Shown: piece after piece, positions 17,784-25,985 of the stretch
Layout: every line of letters starts with the position of its first letter
Position numbering within the stretch: the stretch's first letter is position 1
Assembly: GCA_017505415.1 (NCBI GenBank)
Contig: JAFVPG010000247.1
Coordinates: forward strand, 1-32,731
Length of the DNA stretch: 32,731 nt
Origin: Lentisphaeria bacterium
Lineage (GTDB): Bacteria > Verrucomicrobiota > Lentisphaeria > Victivallales > Victivallaceae
Direction: 5' to 3'
The notes under the pieces: model-generated
Seen by the model: only the letters and a program-made list of their open reading frames with translations
What the model was told of the DNA's origin: nothing
Databases searched by the model: none
Program-made: the position numbers and the translations under genes

Positions 17784-17819
17784 GGCTGTTGCTTACCTTT
17801 TTAAAGTTCAGCAACAGCC
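17784..17819. repeat. Inverted repeat near the end of the ADP-ribosylglycohydrolase-like gene
   Basis: GGCTGTTGCT (17784-17793) and AGCAACAGCC (17810-17819) are exact inverted copies around a 16-nt loop. It lies 46 nt beyond the stop of the minus-strand gene at 17865-19316 and could end that transcript, but the minus-strand T-tract is missing, so it may instead limit RNA decay. Confidence 0.5.
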
Positions 17820-17864
17820 AATTTTCTCTACAAAAATTTTTAAATAAAATGTAATGATATGCAG

Positions 17865-19316
17865 TTATTTGCGGCACAGGCAATCACCTAATGCTTCTAC
17901 TACACCGCAATCCGGGCAGCGTGGTACATTTTCACCGGCAGGAAAACCACAAACCTCATCAGGACCTAAAACAGTAAATGCTGTTTTTTTGCCGTTCAAC
18001 ACTACTTCAATCCTGTTACGTGCTGCAACAGCTTTTTCTGAATACAACATAAATTCATTATTATCCAGTTTGCGGCATTCCCAACCTTCAGGTACAATCA
18101 AATCTGCTCCGGCAGAAGGATCACCTTCAACCTCAACTTTTACTTTACGCCATATTCCGGGAAACAATACAGGCTCTCCACCATAATAAAACCATACCTC
18201 ACGACCGTCCAGCAATTCCACACTGGCACAAAGATCCCGTTTCAAAGCACTCTTTGCCTGATCATTAGTAAATAATCTTGTCATAATATCATCAGGTAAA
18301 TTTGTCTCATAATCACCGATCAATATTTCACTGTCAGCAGATACAGCATTTTCTCTCAGGCGAACCAACCGGTCAGTTAATTTCTGAACATCTTCCGGAG
18401 CATCACAGGGTTTAGTAAATTCATGCAGAATTATTTTTTCACCAATCGGCTGTAACCACCGCTCAGGAATAACTTCCGTACCGCCTAAAATGCCGAGAAA
18501 TGAACCAAGCGTAGCCGCAGTGCAATCTGTATCATACCCGCAATTAACAGCCTTGCACAAACAATCTCCAAAATCCTTTCCGTAAAGAAGACCAATAATT
18601 TCAAAACCATGATTGGGAACTGCATCACATGCTTGAGTACCTCCGAAAATTGAATAAATTTTTTCACGTGCCTCTCCCCATGAAACCCCATTATCATAAC
18701 ACCATATTGCCTCCCGGATCACTCTTGCTATACGGCATGAGTGCGGAATCATATTCAACCCGATTCTAAGCAAAGTACGCAAATCTTTCTCGACAAAAGC
18801 CGCCGCTTCCATTGCCGCCCAAAACATTTCCCCATACATTCCTTCTCCGCCGCTGTGATCCATACAGGAATCCCGCCACGCCATTTGCGCAGCACTGTCC
18901 GGATCTCCGGGATTCAGGCAGGCCCATATTTCACTTCTGATCGGAGAACCCATCTCATCAACAAAATAATTTTCAAAACAACCTGCAACAGGAGGACGAA
19001 GACCGCGTGCAAAATTATACAGGAAAAAACCGTATTCATTACACGACCATCTCTGTGAATATCTGTTCCAATAATCTGCAAAAGTTCTCATGGAGGGAGT
19101 CAATCCCTGTTCTTCCACCATTTTCAACCAGACCATCTGCAAATCAAGATCATCATTCGGCATAGGTTCAGTCGGAACCGGATCATAAAAAGAAAAATTA
19201 TGTGTATAATGTTTCCCTTCTGAGGCAGCCCCCAAAGTCCCGCCTATATTCTTGCCGAGCCAGCATGCCAATACTTTATCTCTGTATTCATCTCTGTTTA
19301 TTCTTATAACGTTCAT
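17865..19316 (-). CDS. ADP-ribosylglycohydrolase-family protein with an extra C-terminal region
   Basis: The N-terminal 300 residues are a DraG-type fold: a start GxxxGGTLG-like loop (LGKNIGGTLGAA, 20-31), the metal-binding PNDDLDLQ (53-60), and NCGYDTDCTAATLGSFLG (258-274), with Asp262 and Asp264 as the second metal site. DraG enzymes remove ADP-ribose from proteins, but many relatives in glycan loci have no proven substrate. Residues about 330-483 form an additional beta-rich part (VEVEGDPSAGADLIVPEGW) ending in a cysteine pair cluster, CPDCGVVEALGDCLC, resembling a small metal-binding knuckle. No signal peptide is seen, so it acts in the cytoplasm. GAGG precedes the ATG. It follows a DUF4838 gene after 208 nt, so it may have its own promoter. 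Family is likely; activity is unproven. Confidence 0.85.
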   Translation of the reverse strand: MNVIRINRDEYRDKVLACWLGKNIGGTLGAASEGKHYTHNFSFYDPVPTEPMPNDDLDLQMVWLKMVEEQGLTPSMRTFADYWNRYSQRWSCNEYGFFLYNFARGLRPPVAGCFENYFVDEMGSPIRSEIWACLNPGDPDSAAQMAWRDSCMDHSGGEGMYGEMFWAAMEAAAFVEKDLRTLLRIGLNMIPHSCRIARVIREAIWCYDNGVSWGEAREKIYSIFGGTQACDAVPNHGFEIIGLLYGKDFGDCLCKAVNCGYDTDCTAATLGSFLGILGGTEVIPERWLQPIGEKIILHEFTKPCDAPEDVQKLTDRLVRLRENAVSADSEILIGDYETNLPDDIMTRLFTNDQAKSALKRDLCASVELLDGREVWFYYGGEPVLFPGIWRKVKVEVEGDPSAGADLIVPEGWECRKLDNNEFMLYSEKAVAARNRIEVVLNGKKTAFTVLGPDEVCGFPAGENVPRCPDCGVVEALGDCLCRK

Positions 19317-19477
19317 TTTTTATCCTCAATTCTGTACAATATTTCATAATAAGGCTTCTATTGCCTGTTCTTCTACAATTTTTTATCGTTTTCAACTTAA
19401 TTTTTAATCATCATCATTTCATATTGCAAACTCCCTTATTTTCATAAATCATACTTTGCAGAAACAAAGGCAAATAA

Positions 19478-19493
19478 TTGTAAACTATTACAA
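19478..19493. promoter_or_regulatory. Small palindrome upstream of the ADP-ribosylglycohydrolase-like gene
   Basis: TTGTAA and TTACAA flank ACTA as an exact inverted repeat in the 208-nt gap between two minus-strand genes. It is too short and lacks a T-run for a terminator, so it might be an operator. A weak promoter (TTGCAA, 17 nt, TAAAAA) can be read nearer the gene. Low confidence. Confidence 0.25.
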
Positions 19494-19524
19494 ACAAATT
19501 TAATACAGACAATATCGTGCCGGA

Positions 19525-21660
19525 TCAATCTTTTTTCAATATATCGGTAATCGAACGATTCCAACCGTATATACTTTCATACCAATAAGTGTATGATGCA
19601 CTGTCCGTATCTTTCATATCAACGCTCCGGCGGTAACTGTCCAATTCATCTAAAGCCCTGGCAAAAATTTTGGCATCACCACCTTTCTTGTAAACTCTGA
19701 AAGCCGCTTGAGCAGCAAGAGTCAATTCTGCCCTGCGGAGTCCACGTTCCAGAAAAGCTATCCGGATTTCTGCTTCACTATCACCTTGAGCAGCTTTTTG
19801 TGCTGCATTGATAAGTTCACGTCCTTTTTTCATAACTTCAGGAGTAAATATTGCATCGGCAACGAGAATAAAACCTTTCCATGAATTTCCTCCGGTAGCG
19901 CGGCAAGCCTGATTAAATGATTTATCAGTTATTGCATCCGAGACCTTTTCCCAATGCCGGAAATAATTTTTTACGGCATTTTTTGCACGTCCGAATCCGC
20001 TGTAATATTCATCCAGTATTTCATCTACATTTCTTCCCGGTTCATTGTGTAAACGTGCCAGCACATAAAGATTCGGTCCTTGAGTTGACCATTGCCCGGT
20101 GAGTGAATCAAAGTCTGTTGCAATCATATTATTAGCGGCATAATAATTAAATTCCTCACCCAGTTTCCGGGCATAAAACAAAGGCATGTTATGCCCCGCC
20201 AAAAGCCAATTCGGACGTAATATAACACTTGCACCGGCTGAACTCCAACCAGTCCAGCGGTTACGTGTTTCCAGTCGTTTATTATCCGACCACGGAAAAA
20301 TAAAATTAGGAACAAAAACGATTCCGATACGTTTGTTAAGCCTGGTTTGTACCGGAGCTGAAGCATAATTTGAGTAAGCAAATCCCAGAACTGTGGCATC
20401 CGGGTTGTTTTTTTCGGCTTCTTTCTGAACTGCCAGATAAAATTTTGCATAACGATCGGAAAGTGATCCTAAAAATTGAAACCAGGTCGGATCAGATTTT
20501 GCGAACGCCTTTTGCGCCAGAGATAATCTTTCATTGAAAATAACTTGATTCAGGTCACGGTCATCCCTGCCCTGAACACTATCCATCACATCATCTCCAA
20601 GTTCTGAAATTTTTTTAACAATTATCCCTCTTGTTGCAGGATCAGCTACGTCCCACGCCATACAGTTTGTACAAGTACATTTGCCGGGATTATCATTTTC
20701 TCCTACTTTAATAAAGGGGTCTCCGGGAGTACGGGTACGTTCCCAATTCTTCACAATTTTTTGCCAAAGAGCAGGCTGACTGACACACATTGAAACATTT
20801 GCCGGATGTCCGCGGTAAATAGTAGGATCTGAACGACGTGTACCATCAGGAAGCAAATTAAACAATTCCGGCTCAGTTTTTCCGAAACGCCGCCAATAAT
20901 CTTTGAATGAATGATTAAGCTCCATACTTTTCCCGATGGCAAAACGTTGCCGGCGGAGCCAGACAGCCTGTTTGTAAAGATACTCCTCAAGTGCTTTCGG
21001 AGATGACCATACCGCAGAATGAAAAACATTTACACGATAAGGATTATCCACCAGTCTGGTATGAATGAAATGCGGTTTCCAGATTATATCTAAATGACCG
21101 ATATGGATTTCATTGCGTTTTGGAATAACTTCACCGGATTTACCCGGCCATAACCATTTTACCGCCAGTTGTTTCTGCAAAAATTCATAAACTGCAAACA
21201 AAGTTCCGACACGGGTTGGAATTACGTAAGTTTGCCATGGTCCTTTATTTTTATCAGAACCAAATACCCGATGCGAACTGTCACCGGCAATAAACAAATC
21301 CCCATCAACAGTCTTTACAATGCCGGTATTAGGTTCAAAATTATTCATTTTTATCCCGGCTTCAGCTGTTTGTTTGCATGCACCAAGATAAATCAACCCT
21401 TTTCCCTGCGGTTTTTTCTCTTCTTTTACTATCGGAAGAGTAATCCCTGTTGACTCCTTGATATGATACTGCAACTCTCCGGCGGCATATTTCTCCACTT
21501 TATTGGCGTTATCCGGAATAACAATGACAGCATGTTTCCCATTCCGGTCTGCAATCACTATTGAGGTGTTTTTCCCGTCTTTATTTGAAGCGTCTGCATT
21601 CAAACAATTACAAATTATGATACAGACAAGTAATTTGATTACAATTTTCCCATATTTCAT
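19525..21660 (-). CDS. Exported DUF4838 domain protein
   Basis: This 711-residue protein has a Sec-type signal (MKYGKIVIKLLVCIIICNCLNADA) and a glucuronidase/hexosaminidase-like N-terminal domain (KVEKYAAGELQYHIKESTG, about 56-74). A large TIM-barrel-like region carries the DUF4838 signature KVGENDNPGKCTCTNCMAWD, with the CxCxxC cluster, and late helices GRNVDEILDEYYSGFGRAKN. Its sequence differs markedly from the other two DUF4838 proteins and it lacks their shared C-terminal tail, so it belongs to a separate subgroup and probably acts on another glycan. AGGA precedes the ATG. It lies 96 nt after a pseudopilin gene and 208 nt before the ADP-ribosylglycohydrolase-like gene. Export to the periplasm is likely; enzymatic activity is inferred from the fold only. 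Confidence 0.9.
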   Translation of the reverse strand: MKYGKIVIKLLVCIIICNCLNADASNKDGKNTSIVIADRNGKHAVIVIPDNANKVEKYAAGELQYHIKESTGITLPIVKEEKKPQGKGLIYLGACKQTAEAGIKMNNFEPNTGIVKTVDGDLFIAGDSSHRVFGSDKNKGPWQTYVIPTRVGTLFAVYEFLQKQLAVKWLWPGKSGEVIPKRNEIHIGHLDIIWKPHFIHTRLVDNPYRVNVFHSAVWSSPKALEEYLYKQAVWLRRQRFAIGKSMELNHSFKDYWRRFGKTEPELFNLLPDGTRRSDPTIYRGHPANVSMCVSQPALWQKIVKNWERTRTPGDPFIKVGENDNPGKCTCTNCMAWDVADPATRGIIVKKISELGDDVMDSVQGRDDRDLNQVIFNERLSLAQKAFAKSDPTWFQFLGSLSDRYAKFYLAVQKEAEKNNPDATVLGFAYSNYASAPVQTRLNKRIGIVFVPNFIFPWSDNKRLETRNRWTGWSSAGASVILRPNWLLAGHNMPLFYARKLGEEFNYYAANNMIATDFDSLTGQWSTQGPNLYVLARLHNEPGRNVDEILDEYYSGFGRAKNAVKNYFRHWEKVSDAITDKSFNQACRATGGNSWKGFILVADAIFTPEVMKKGRELINAAQKAAQGDSEAEIRIAFLERGLRRAELTLAAQAAFRVYKKGGDAKIFARALDELDSYRRSVDMKDTDSASYTYWYESIYGWNRSITDILKKD

Positions 21661-21756
21661 ATTTTTTCCTTTTTAAATATTCTTTTCATAAATCAATAAA
21701 TACGGTTCTCTATGCCGTTTCAATAACAACATGTAATTTTTTATCAGCAGTCTGAA

Positions 21757-22455
21757 TCAATTGATTTTTTTACCATCTCTTGTCCAACGGTTATCATCGA
21801 CTGCACTATTTTTTATATCACCGGTATCTGAATAAATATTGGCTTGCCATTCTGCAGTAGTACCGCCTTTGCCGTTTAATGTTTCTGTATGACCGTCAAC
21901 ACAAGCAATATTTGCCTGCTTTTTCGCATGTTTCGGTACCATTTGATGATCAGCAGGTGAACTTGTGGCTATATGCCAGTTGGTAACTTCTCCGAACATA
22001 ACAGTTCTTGACGGATTCAACACCTGATTTATTTTTTTTACAGCAGCAGCTCCCCAACCGTTCCAAAAAAGATCGCTCAATCCGTAACCGGGCAATGACC
22101 ATGGAGAAGCACCGGAATTAGGAACACTGGCTTTGGTAATATGTTTTTTCTGATCAGTCGGACAATAAAAAATATTTGGATCTATAATATATTTTTCCTT
22201 GAATAAATAAGTGGTCCAACGTCCCCCGCTATGGGATTGAGGCATCAAATTTTCATTATTATCATCAAGATACAATATCATAGACAATCCCACCTGCTTC
22301 ATATTTGAAACGCATTTTGCAATTCTTGCACGTTCACGGGCATTGTTCAATGCCGGCAGAAGCATACCTGCGAGTATTGCGATAATGGCAATTACAACGA
22401 GAAGTTCAATGAGCGTGAATTTACCGTTTTCATTTTTCTGGAAGATGTCTTTCAT
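21757..22455 (-). CDS. Pseudopilin-like protein, H-X10-DG variant
   Basis: The 232-residue protein starts at the ATG at 22455, which has a strong AAGGAG site. A longer frame (18 more codons) has no such site. After a 13-residue polar leader ([13 protein letters not shown]) come [16 protein letters not shown] and [20 protein letters not shown], the usual pseudopilin start. IFYCPTD and [15 protein letters not shown] are the conserved later motifs, but here the histidine and DG are separated by ten residues instead of nine. It sits 118 nt after a GntR-type regulator and 96 nt before a DUF4838 gene, repeating the arrangement of the locus at 10558-17621. A TATAAT (minus strand, 22550-22555) without a good -35 box may mark its own promoter. 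Function is unknown beyond membrane or pseudopilus location. Confidence 0.9.
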   Translation of the reverse strand: MKDIFQKNENGKFTLIELLVVIAIIAILAGMLLPALNNARERARIAKCVSNMKQVGLSMILYLDDNNENLMPQSHSGGRWTTYLFKEKYIIDPNIFYCPTDQKKHITKASVPNSGASPWSLPGYGLSDLFWNGWGAAAVKKINQVLNPSRTVMFGEVTNWHIATSSPADHQMVPKHAKKQANIACVDGHTETLNGKGGTTAEWQANIYSDTGDIKNSAVDDNRWTRDGKKIN

Positions 22456-22573
22456 TTTTTCTCTCCTTTTTGTTGGAATTTTTCTTTCATGAGACTGGCG
22501 TGACACCATTTCTCTACTTTTTATTTTAATAATATTCCATTACTGAAAAATTATATAAATATTAATAATCTTA

Positions 22574-23674
22574 TCAGAAAAATACTTTTCTCTCAAAATC
22601 AGGAATGAATTTTATATTTGTCTCTTCCGGTACTCTACCGCTGGCCAGCATCAAAAGAATATTGCAGCAATTTTCAGCCAATTTTAAATGGTCAAAAAAC
22701 ATATACTCACCTTTGGTACGCAGAGGCCACGCAAAACCTGCCTGTTTGCATTCCACATGAATCAGTTCCGGATTCCAGTCATCTTTGCCAAGCTCTCCTG
22801 CTATCCATGTAGCAAGCACGTCATCAGGAATTATAAGCACATCAGGACGACTTTCCGGTTTTAACTTTTTAAGATTATACATCAATAAAATAATCTTTTT
22901 CATGTTTTCTTCCAGACTCCATGACGAATTTTCATCTTCCCGCATAAAAAAACAGAATTGTTCCGGAGCAAAATCTCCGAAATCAAAAATATTACTGCTT
23001 TCAAGAAAAACTCTCCGGAATTCATCAGTAAACGGATATCCTATATGTATAAGCATCGGGCGCTTAAAATTACGCTCATGAACTCTCTGTAATATTTTTG
23101 CAATATCAACGTGATAATGCACGCTCGGAACATTCTGTGATTTACCGTCAAGGCCCATATAACACAATGGAATATCTTCTGTCCGGCAAACAGAAATACT
23201 CTCTTTATCAAGTTTCACCAGCGATATGATACCGTCAATCTCATGTTTTTTAACAGCTTTTTCCAATCCGGCAAACTCTGAAATATGAAAATTATCTTTC
23301 AATTCAGATTCTTTTTTTATGAAAAAATTTATATGACAAGCCCGCTTATTAAGCACAAGCGCAAGAGACTGAACCATACTTGCAGCAGCAGCAAATTCAG
23401 TATCATGGTGACATATAACTCCAATATTCCTGCCGACATATCCCTCAATATTTTCAGAAGCTACAAAAACCCCATGTTTGCCTTTTACCGCCAATATTCC
23501 ATCAGAAGCCAAAGCCTGAATAGCCCTGCCAATAACAGCATTACCAACTCCAAGTTCTTGCCGTAAAACGACTTGTGTTGGTATTCTATCGCCAGTTTTC
23601 AACTGATGATCAATGATATAATTAACGATTTCCCGTTTGACAAGTTCAGTTTGTTTACCTTGATTTTTTTGCAT
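22574..23674 (-). CDS. GntR-type transcription regulator with sugar-binding-protein-like sensor
   Basis: The 366-residue regulator has an N-terminal GntR winged helix (residues about 10-75: LVKREIVNYIIDHQLKTGDRIPTQ...GVGNAVIGRAIQALASDGILAVKGKHGVFVA). A LacI/periplasmic-binding-like sensor follows (RNIGVICHHD, DGIISL, PLCYMGLDG, DVLIIPDDVLATWI). It is divergent in sequence from the regulator at 10558-11613. Upstream starts extend the frame to 402 residues with a hydrophobic stretch (KKIYYFLFFLLTT), but the ATG at 23674 has GAGG correctly spaced and starts just before the DNA-binding domain. The extension also overlaps the promoter. It heads a minus-strand series of pseudopilin and DUF4838 genes, which it probably controls together with itself (inference). 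Confidence 0.9.
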   Translation of the reverse strand: MQKNQGKQTELVKREIVNYIIDHQLKTGDRIPTQVVLRQELGVGNAVIGRAIQALASDGILAVKGKHGVFVASENIEGYVGRNIGVICHHDTEFAAAASMVQSLALVLNKRACHINFFIKKESELKDNFHISEFAGLEKAVKKHEIDGIISLVKLDKESISVCRTEDIPLCYMGLDGKSQNVPSVHYHVDIAKILQRVHERNFKRPMLIHIGYPFTDEFRRVFLESSNIFDFGDFAPEQFCFFMREDENSSWSLEENMKKIILLMYNLKKLKPESRPDVLIIPDDVLATWIAGELGKDDWNPELIHVECKQAGFAWPLRTKGEYMFFDHLKLAENCCNILLMLASGRVPEETNIKFIPDFERKVFF

Positions 23675-23717
23675 TATAAAAGCCTCTTTCATTAACCTAT
23701 TTTTGGGTTTCGGTGTT

Positions 23718-23746
23718 AATATAGCATATAAAAAATTTGTTGTCAA
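23718..23746 (-). promoter_or_regulatory. Strong sigma-70 promoter of the second GntR-type regulator
   Basis: On the minus strand, TTGACA (23741-23746), exactly 17 nt and TATATT (23718-23723) lie about 44 nt before the ATG. This is the best consensus match among the promoters noted in the window. Confidence 0.7.
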
Positions 23747-23902
23747 GAGAAAAAATAAAAAATAATAAATTTTTTTTGACATGCAGATTGAAAAATCAAA
23801 CGCACGTTAATGAGTATTTACTGTAATAAATTTTCATGATTATTTTACGATAAAGTAAAAAACGTTTTCTTTATCATTTCAGATGATATATTTTTTCCGG
23901 AA

Positions 23903-23931
23903 TTGATTCATCGCTGAAAAAGTTGTATAAT
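23903..23931 (+). promoter_or_regulatory. Sigma-70 promoter of the AhpD-like gene
   Basis: TTGATT (23903-23908), 17 nt and a perfect TATAAT (23926-23931) lie about 30 nt ahead of the start codon, with AAAGGAGG in between as the ribosome site. Confidence 0.65.
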
Positions 23932-23960
23932 GTCATTGTCCACAACAAAAGGAGGATTTT

Positions 23961-24338
23961 ATGGCATCAATAAAACTTTACAACAAAACAGGTGATGAAA
24001 AAGCAATCAAAATTCAGGAAAATCTCAAAATGCATTTCGGCAAAATCCCCAACGTCTTCAAAGCTATGGGACGCAACGGCGATTTCCTCGAAGCAGTCCT
24101 GAAACTTTCTGAAACTGCCGGCAAAGGTCTTGACAACAAAACAAAAGAACTCATCATGATTTCCGTCAGCGCAATAAACGGCTGTACATACTGTCTCGAT
24201 GCACACCGTACCGCCGCTCTCAAAAACGGTATCACCGATGAAGAAATAACTGCTGCAATCGAAGTTGCTGCAACCATCTCTTTTTTCAACAGCTTCAACA
24301 AAGCTATCGACCTCGAAAGCGATTTGAAAAGCAAATAA
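23961..24338 (+). CDS. AhpD-like / carboxymuconolactone decarboxylase-family protein
   Basis: The 125-residue all-helical protein has the AhpD redox motif CTYCLDAHR: Cys75-x-x-Cys78 and His82, preceded by the conserved KELIMISVSAINGC helix. In AhpD and its relatives this cysteine pair reduces peroxides or passes electrons, with the nearby His and Glu assisting. It lacks features of the ring-cleavage decarboxylases. It is cytoplasmic and single-domain, with length typical of the small family members. It has its own promoter, a strong ribosome site AAAGGAGG and a terminator right after it, so it is a separate one-gene unit, probably for oxidative stress. Its codons are more GC-rich at third positions (many GGC, CTC, ATC) than those of its neighbours, which suggests high expression. 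Confidence 0.92.
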   Translation: MASIKLYNKTGDEKAIKIQENLKMHFGKIPNVFKAMGRNGDFLEAVLKLSETAGKGLDNKTKELIMISVSAINGCTYCLDAHRTAALKNGITDEEITAAIEVAATISFFNSFNKAIDLESDLKSK

Positions 24339-24348
24339 AATATAAAAA

Positions 24349-24399
24349 CGGGGTATTGCAAAAATGTTTCAAGTTTTACAATACCCCGCCGTTATTTTT
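24349..24399 (+). terminator. Rho-independent terminator of the AhpD-like gene
   Basis: CGGGGTATTG (24349-24358) pairs with CAATACCCCG (24379-24388), extended by AAAA/TTTT inside the loop. It is followed by a short GTT step and TTTTT. It starts 10 nt after the stop. Confidence 0.85.
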
Positions 24400-24426
24400 C
24401 ATATTGCGTATAATTATATGATTTAT

Positions 24427-24456
24427 TTGATATTGCAGGGTTGATTTTTTTATAAA
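24427..24456 (+). promoter_or_regulatory. Candidate promoter of the dsbD operon
   Basis: TTGATA (24427-24432), 18 nt and TATAAA (24451-24456) lie 39 nt before the dsbD start codon. Confidence 0.5.
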
Positions 24457-24495
24457 ACAGGATAACTTAAACAAAGAAAAAACGTGAGGTATTTT

Positions 24496-25977
24496 ATGAA
24501 AAATTTTTTGATCCTGCTTTTTTGTCTTTCTGCTGTTATTCTGTCCGGAGATGAAAACTTTATCTGGTCGCTTGACAAAGGAAAAATCTCTCTGCAAATA
24601 AAAGATAAATGCTATCTCTACAAAAATGAACTCAGAATAAATGCTTTTGACAGTCAGAATAAAACTTTAACTCCCGTCATACCGCATGGAATCAGTTATG
24701 ATGATGAATTCTCCGGAAAAACTCAGATCATCCCTGCCGGAAAATATCTCATTCATACTAAAGAAAACATTCCTGTAACTTCAGCGAAAATCTCTTATCA
24801 AGGCTGTAAATCACCATCAGATAATGAACCAAGTCTCTGTTTCATGCCGCAGGATATAACTCTCGGCTCTCCCGTTGTTCAACAGCAACAAAACACTGCA
24901 CAAACTTCTTTTCTCAATGATTTCAAAGTCATTGCCAAACATGAAGGTACTATGACCGTAAAAGAGATGCTCGCTTTTCTTGACACGTCCACTGTACAGG
25001 AAAATTCAATATCGGCAAATCCGTGGGCAGATAAATCAGTCTTATTGATTCTTTTCATTCTGCTTTCTGGCGGTTTTATGCTCAATTTCACTCCCTGTAT
25101 TCTCCCGATGATACCGATAAATCTTGCCATCATCGGTGCAGGCGGCGAAAAAACTCCGTTTGCAGGATTTTTGCGCGGTGTATATTATGCAGTCGGAATG
25201 ACCTGTGCCTACGGAGTATTGGGGATCGCAGTTGTTGTTTCAGGGGCAAGATTCGGAGAACTCAACTCAAATATGTACTTCAATTTTGTTATTGCGGCAA
25301 TATTTTTTGCACTCTCTCTGGCAATGGCAGGAGTATGGAATCTTGATTTTTCAGCAAAATTGAACTCAATAAATCCGATGAAATGGAAAATCGGACGTCC
25401 TCTGGCAATTTTTTTGATGGGTGCGACTGCGGCACTGCTCGGAGGTGCATGTGTTGCTCCGGCAGTTATCAGCATGCTTTTGCTGGCAGTAACTTTGTAT
25501 GAAACTTCTCCTGCGGCAGGACTTGCGGTTCCATTTGTTTTCGGTTCAGGAATGGGGATATTATGGATCGCTGCCGGTGCAACCATGGGCAAAATACTGC
25601 CGAAACCCGGCAAATGGATGGTATATGTCAAAAATATTCTTGCTGTTGTCATCGCGCTTTTCGGTATCTATTATGCCTTTATCGGTTTTTCCCTTATTCC
25701 CGGCAGATTCGATGCCGCTGCAGAAGTTGCAAAATTGCAGAAAGCCATGTCTGGAAGTGACAGAAAAATTTTCATTGATTTTTATGCCACATGGTGCAAA
25801 AACTGTACATTTATGGATAAAAAAGTTCTTTCCGCTCCGGAAATCAAAGAAAAGTTAAAAGATTTTACCGTAATAAAATTTCAGGCAGAAGATTTGAAAA
25901 ATGCCGGTATTGCCGGTATTTTGAAACACTATAACATTCAGGGATTACCGTCTTTCGTTATCCTTGAAAGAAAATGA
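24496..25977 (+). CDS. dsbD: Thiol:disulfide interchange protein DsbD, short C-terminus
   Basis: DsbD carries electrons from cytoplasmic thioredoxin across the inner membrane to periplasmic thiol enzymes. All three modules are visible in 493 residues: a signal peptide (MKNFLILLFCLSAVILSG); a small periplasmic domain with Cys104 and Cys115 (YQGC...LCFMPQ); eight or so membrane helices (about 180-405) holding the two transfer cysteines, Cys201 in FTPCILPM and Cys319 in GGACVAPAV; and a thioredoxin-like domain with Cys434-x-x-Cys437 (ATWCKNC). The protein stops at GLPSFVILERK, about 30 residues short of E. coli DsbD, losing the final strand and helix of the thioredoxin fold. GAGG 6 nt ahead supports the ATG at 24496 over a GTG at 24484. 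A lipocalin gene follows 8 nt later. Confidence 0.93.
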   Translation: MKNFLILLFCLSAVILSGDENFIWSLDKGKISLQIKDKCYLYKNELRINAFDSQNKTLTPVIPHGISYDDEFSGKTQIIPAGKYLIHTKENIPVTSAKISYQGCKSPSDNEPSLCFMPQDITLGSPVVQQQQNTAQTSFLNDFKVIAKHEGTMTVKEMLAFLDTSTVQENSISANPWADKSVLLILFILLSGGFMLNFTPCILPMIPINLAIIGAGGEKTPFAGFLRGVYYAVGMTCAYGVLGIAVVVSGARFGELNSNMYFNFVIAAIFFALSLAMAGVWNLDFSAKLNSINPMKWKIGRPLAIFLMGATAALLGGACVAPAVISMLLLAVTLYETSPAAGLAVPFVFGSGMGILWIAAGATMGKILPKPGKWMVYVKNILAVVIALFGIYYAFIGFSLIPGRFDAAAEVAKLQKAMSGSDRKIFIDFYATWCKNCTFMDKKVLSAPEIKEKLKDFTVIKFQAEDLKNAGIAGILKHYNIQGLPSFVILERK

Positions 25978-25985
25978 GGTTGAAT

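Noticed and set aside
23675-23782. A 36-residue N-terminal extension with a membrane-like segment on the second GntR-type regulator
   Set aside because: The extension overlaps a near-consensus promoter, and the ATG at 23674 has a properly spaced GAGG directly before the DNA-binding domain.
25209-25652. A 147-codon frame antisense to dsbD
   Set aside because: It mirrors the membrane helices of DsbD; no independent support.
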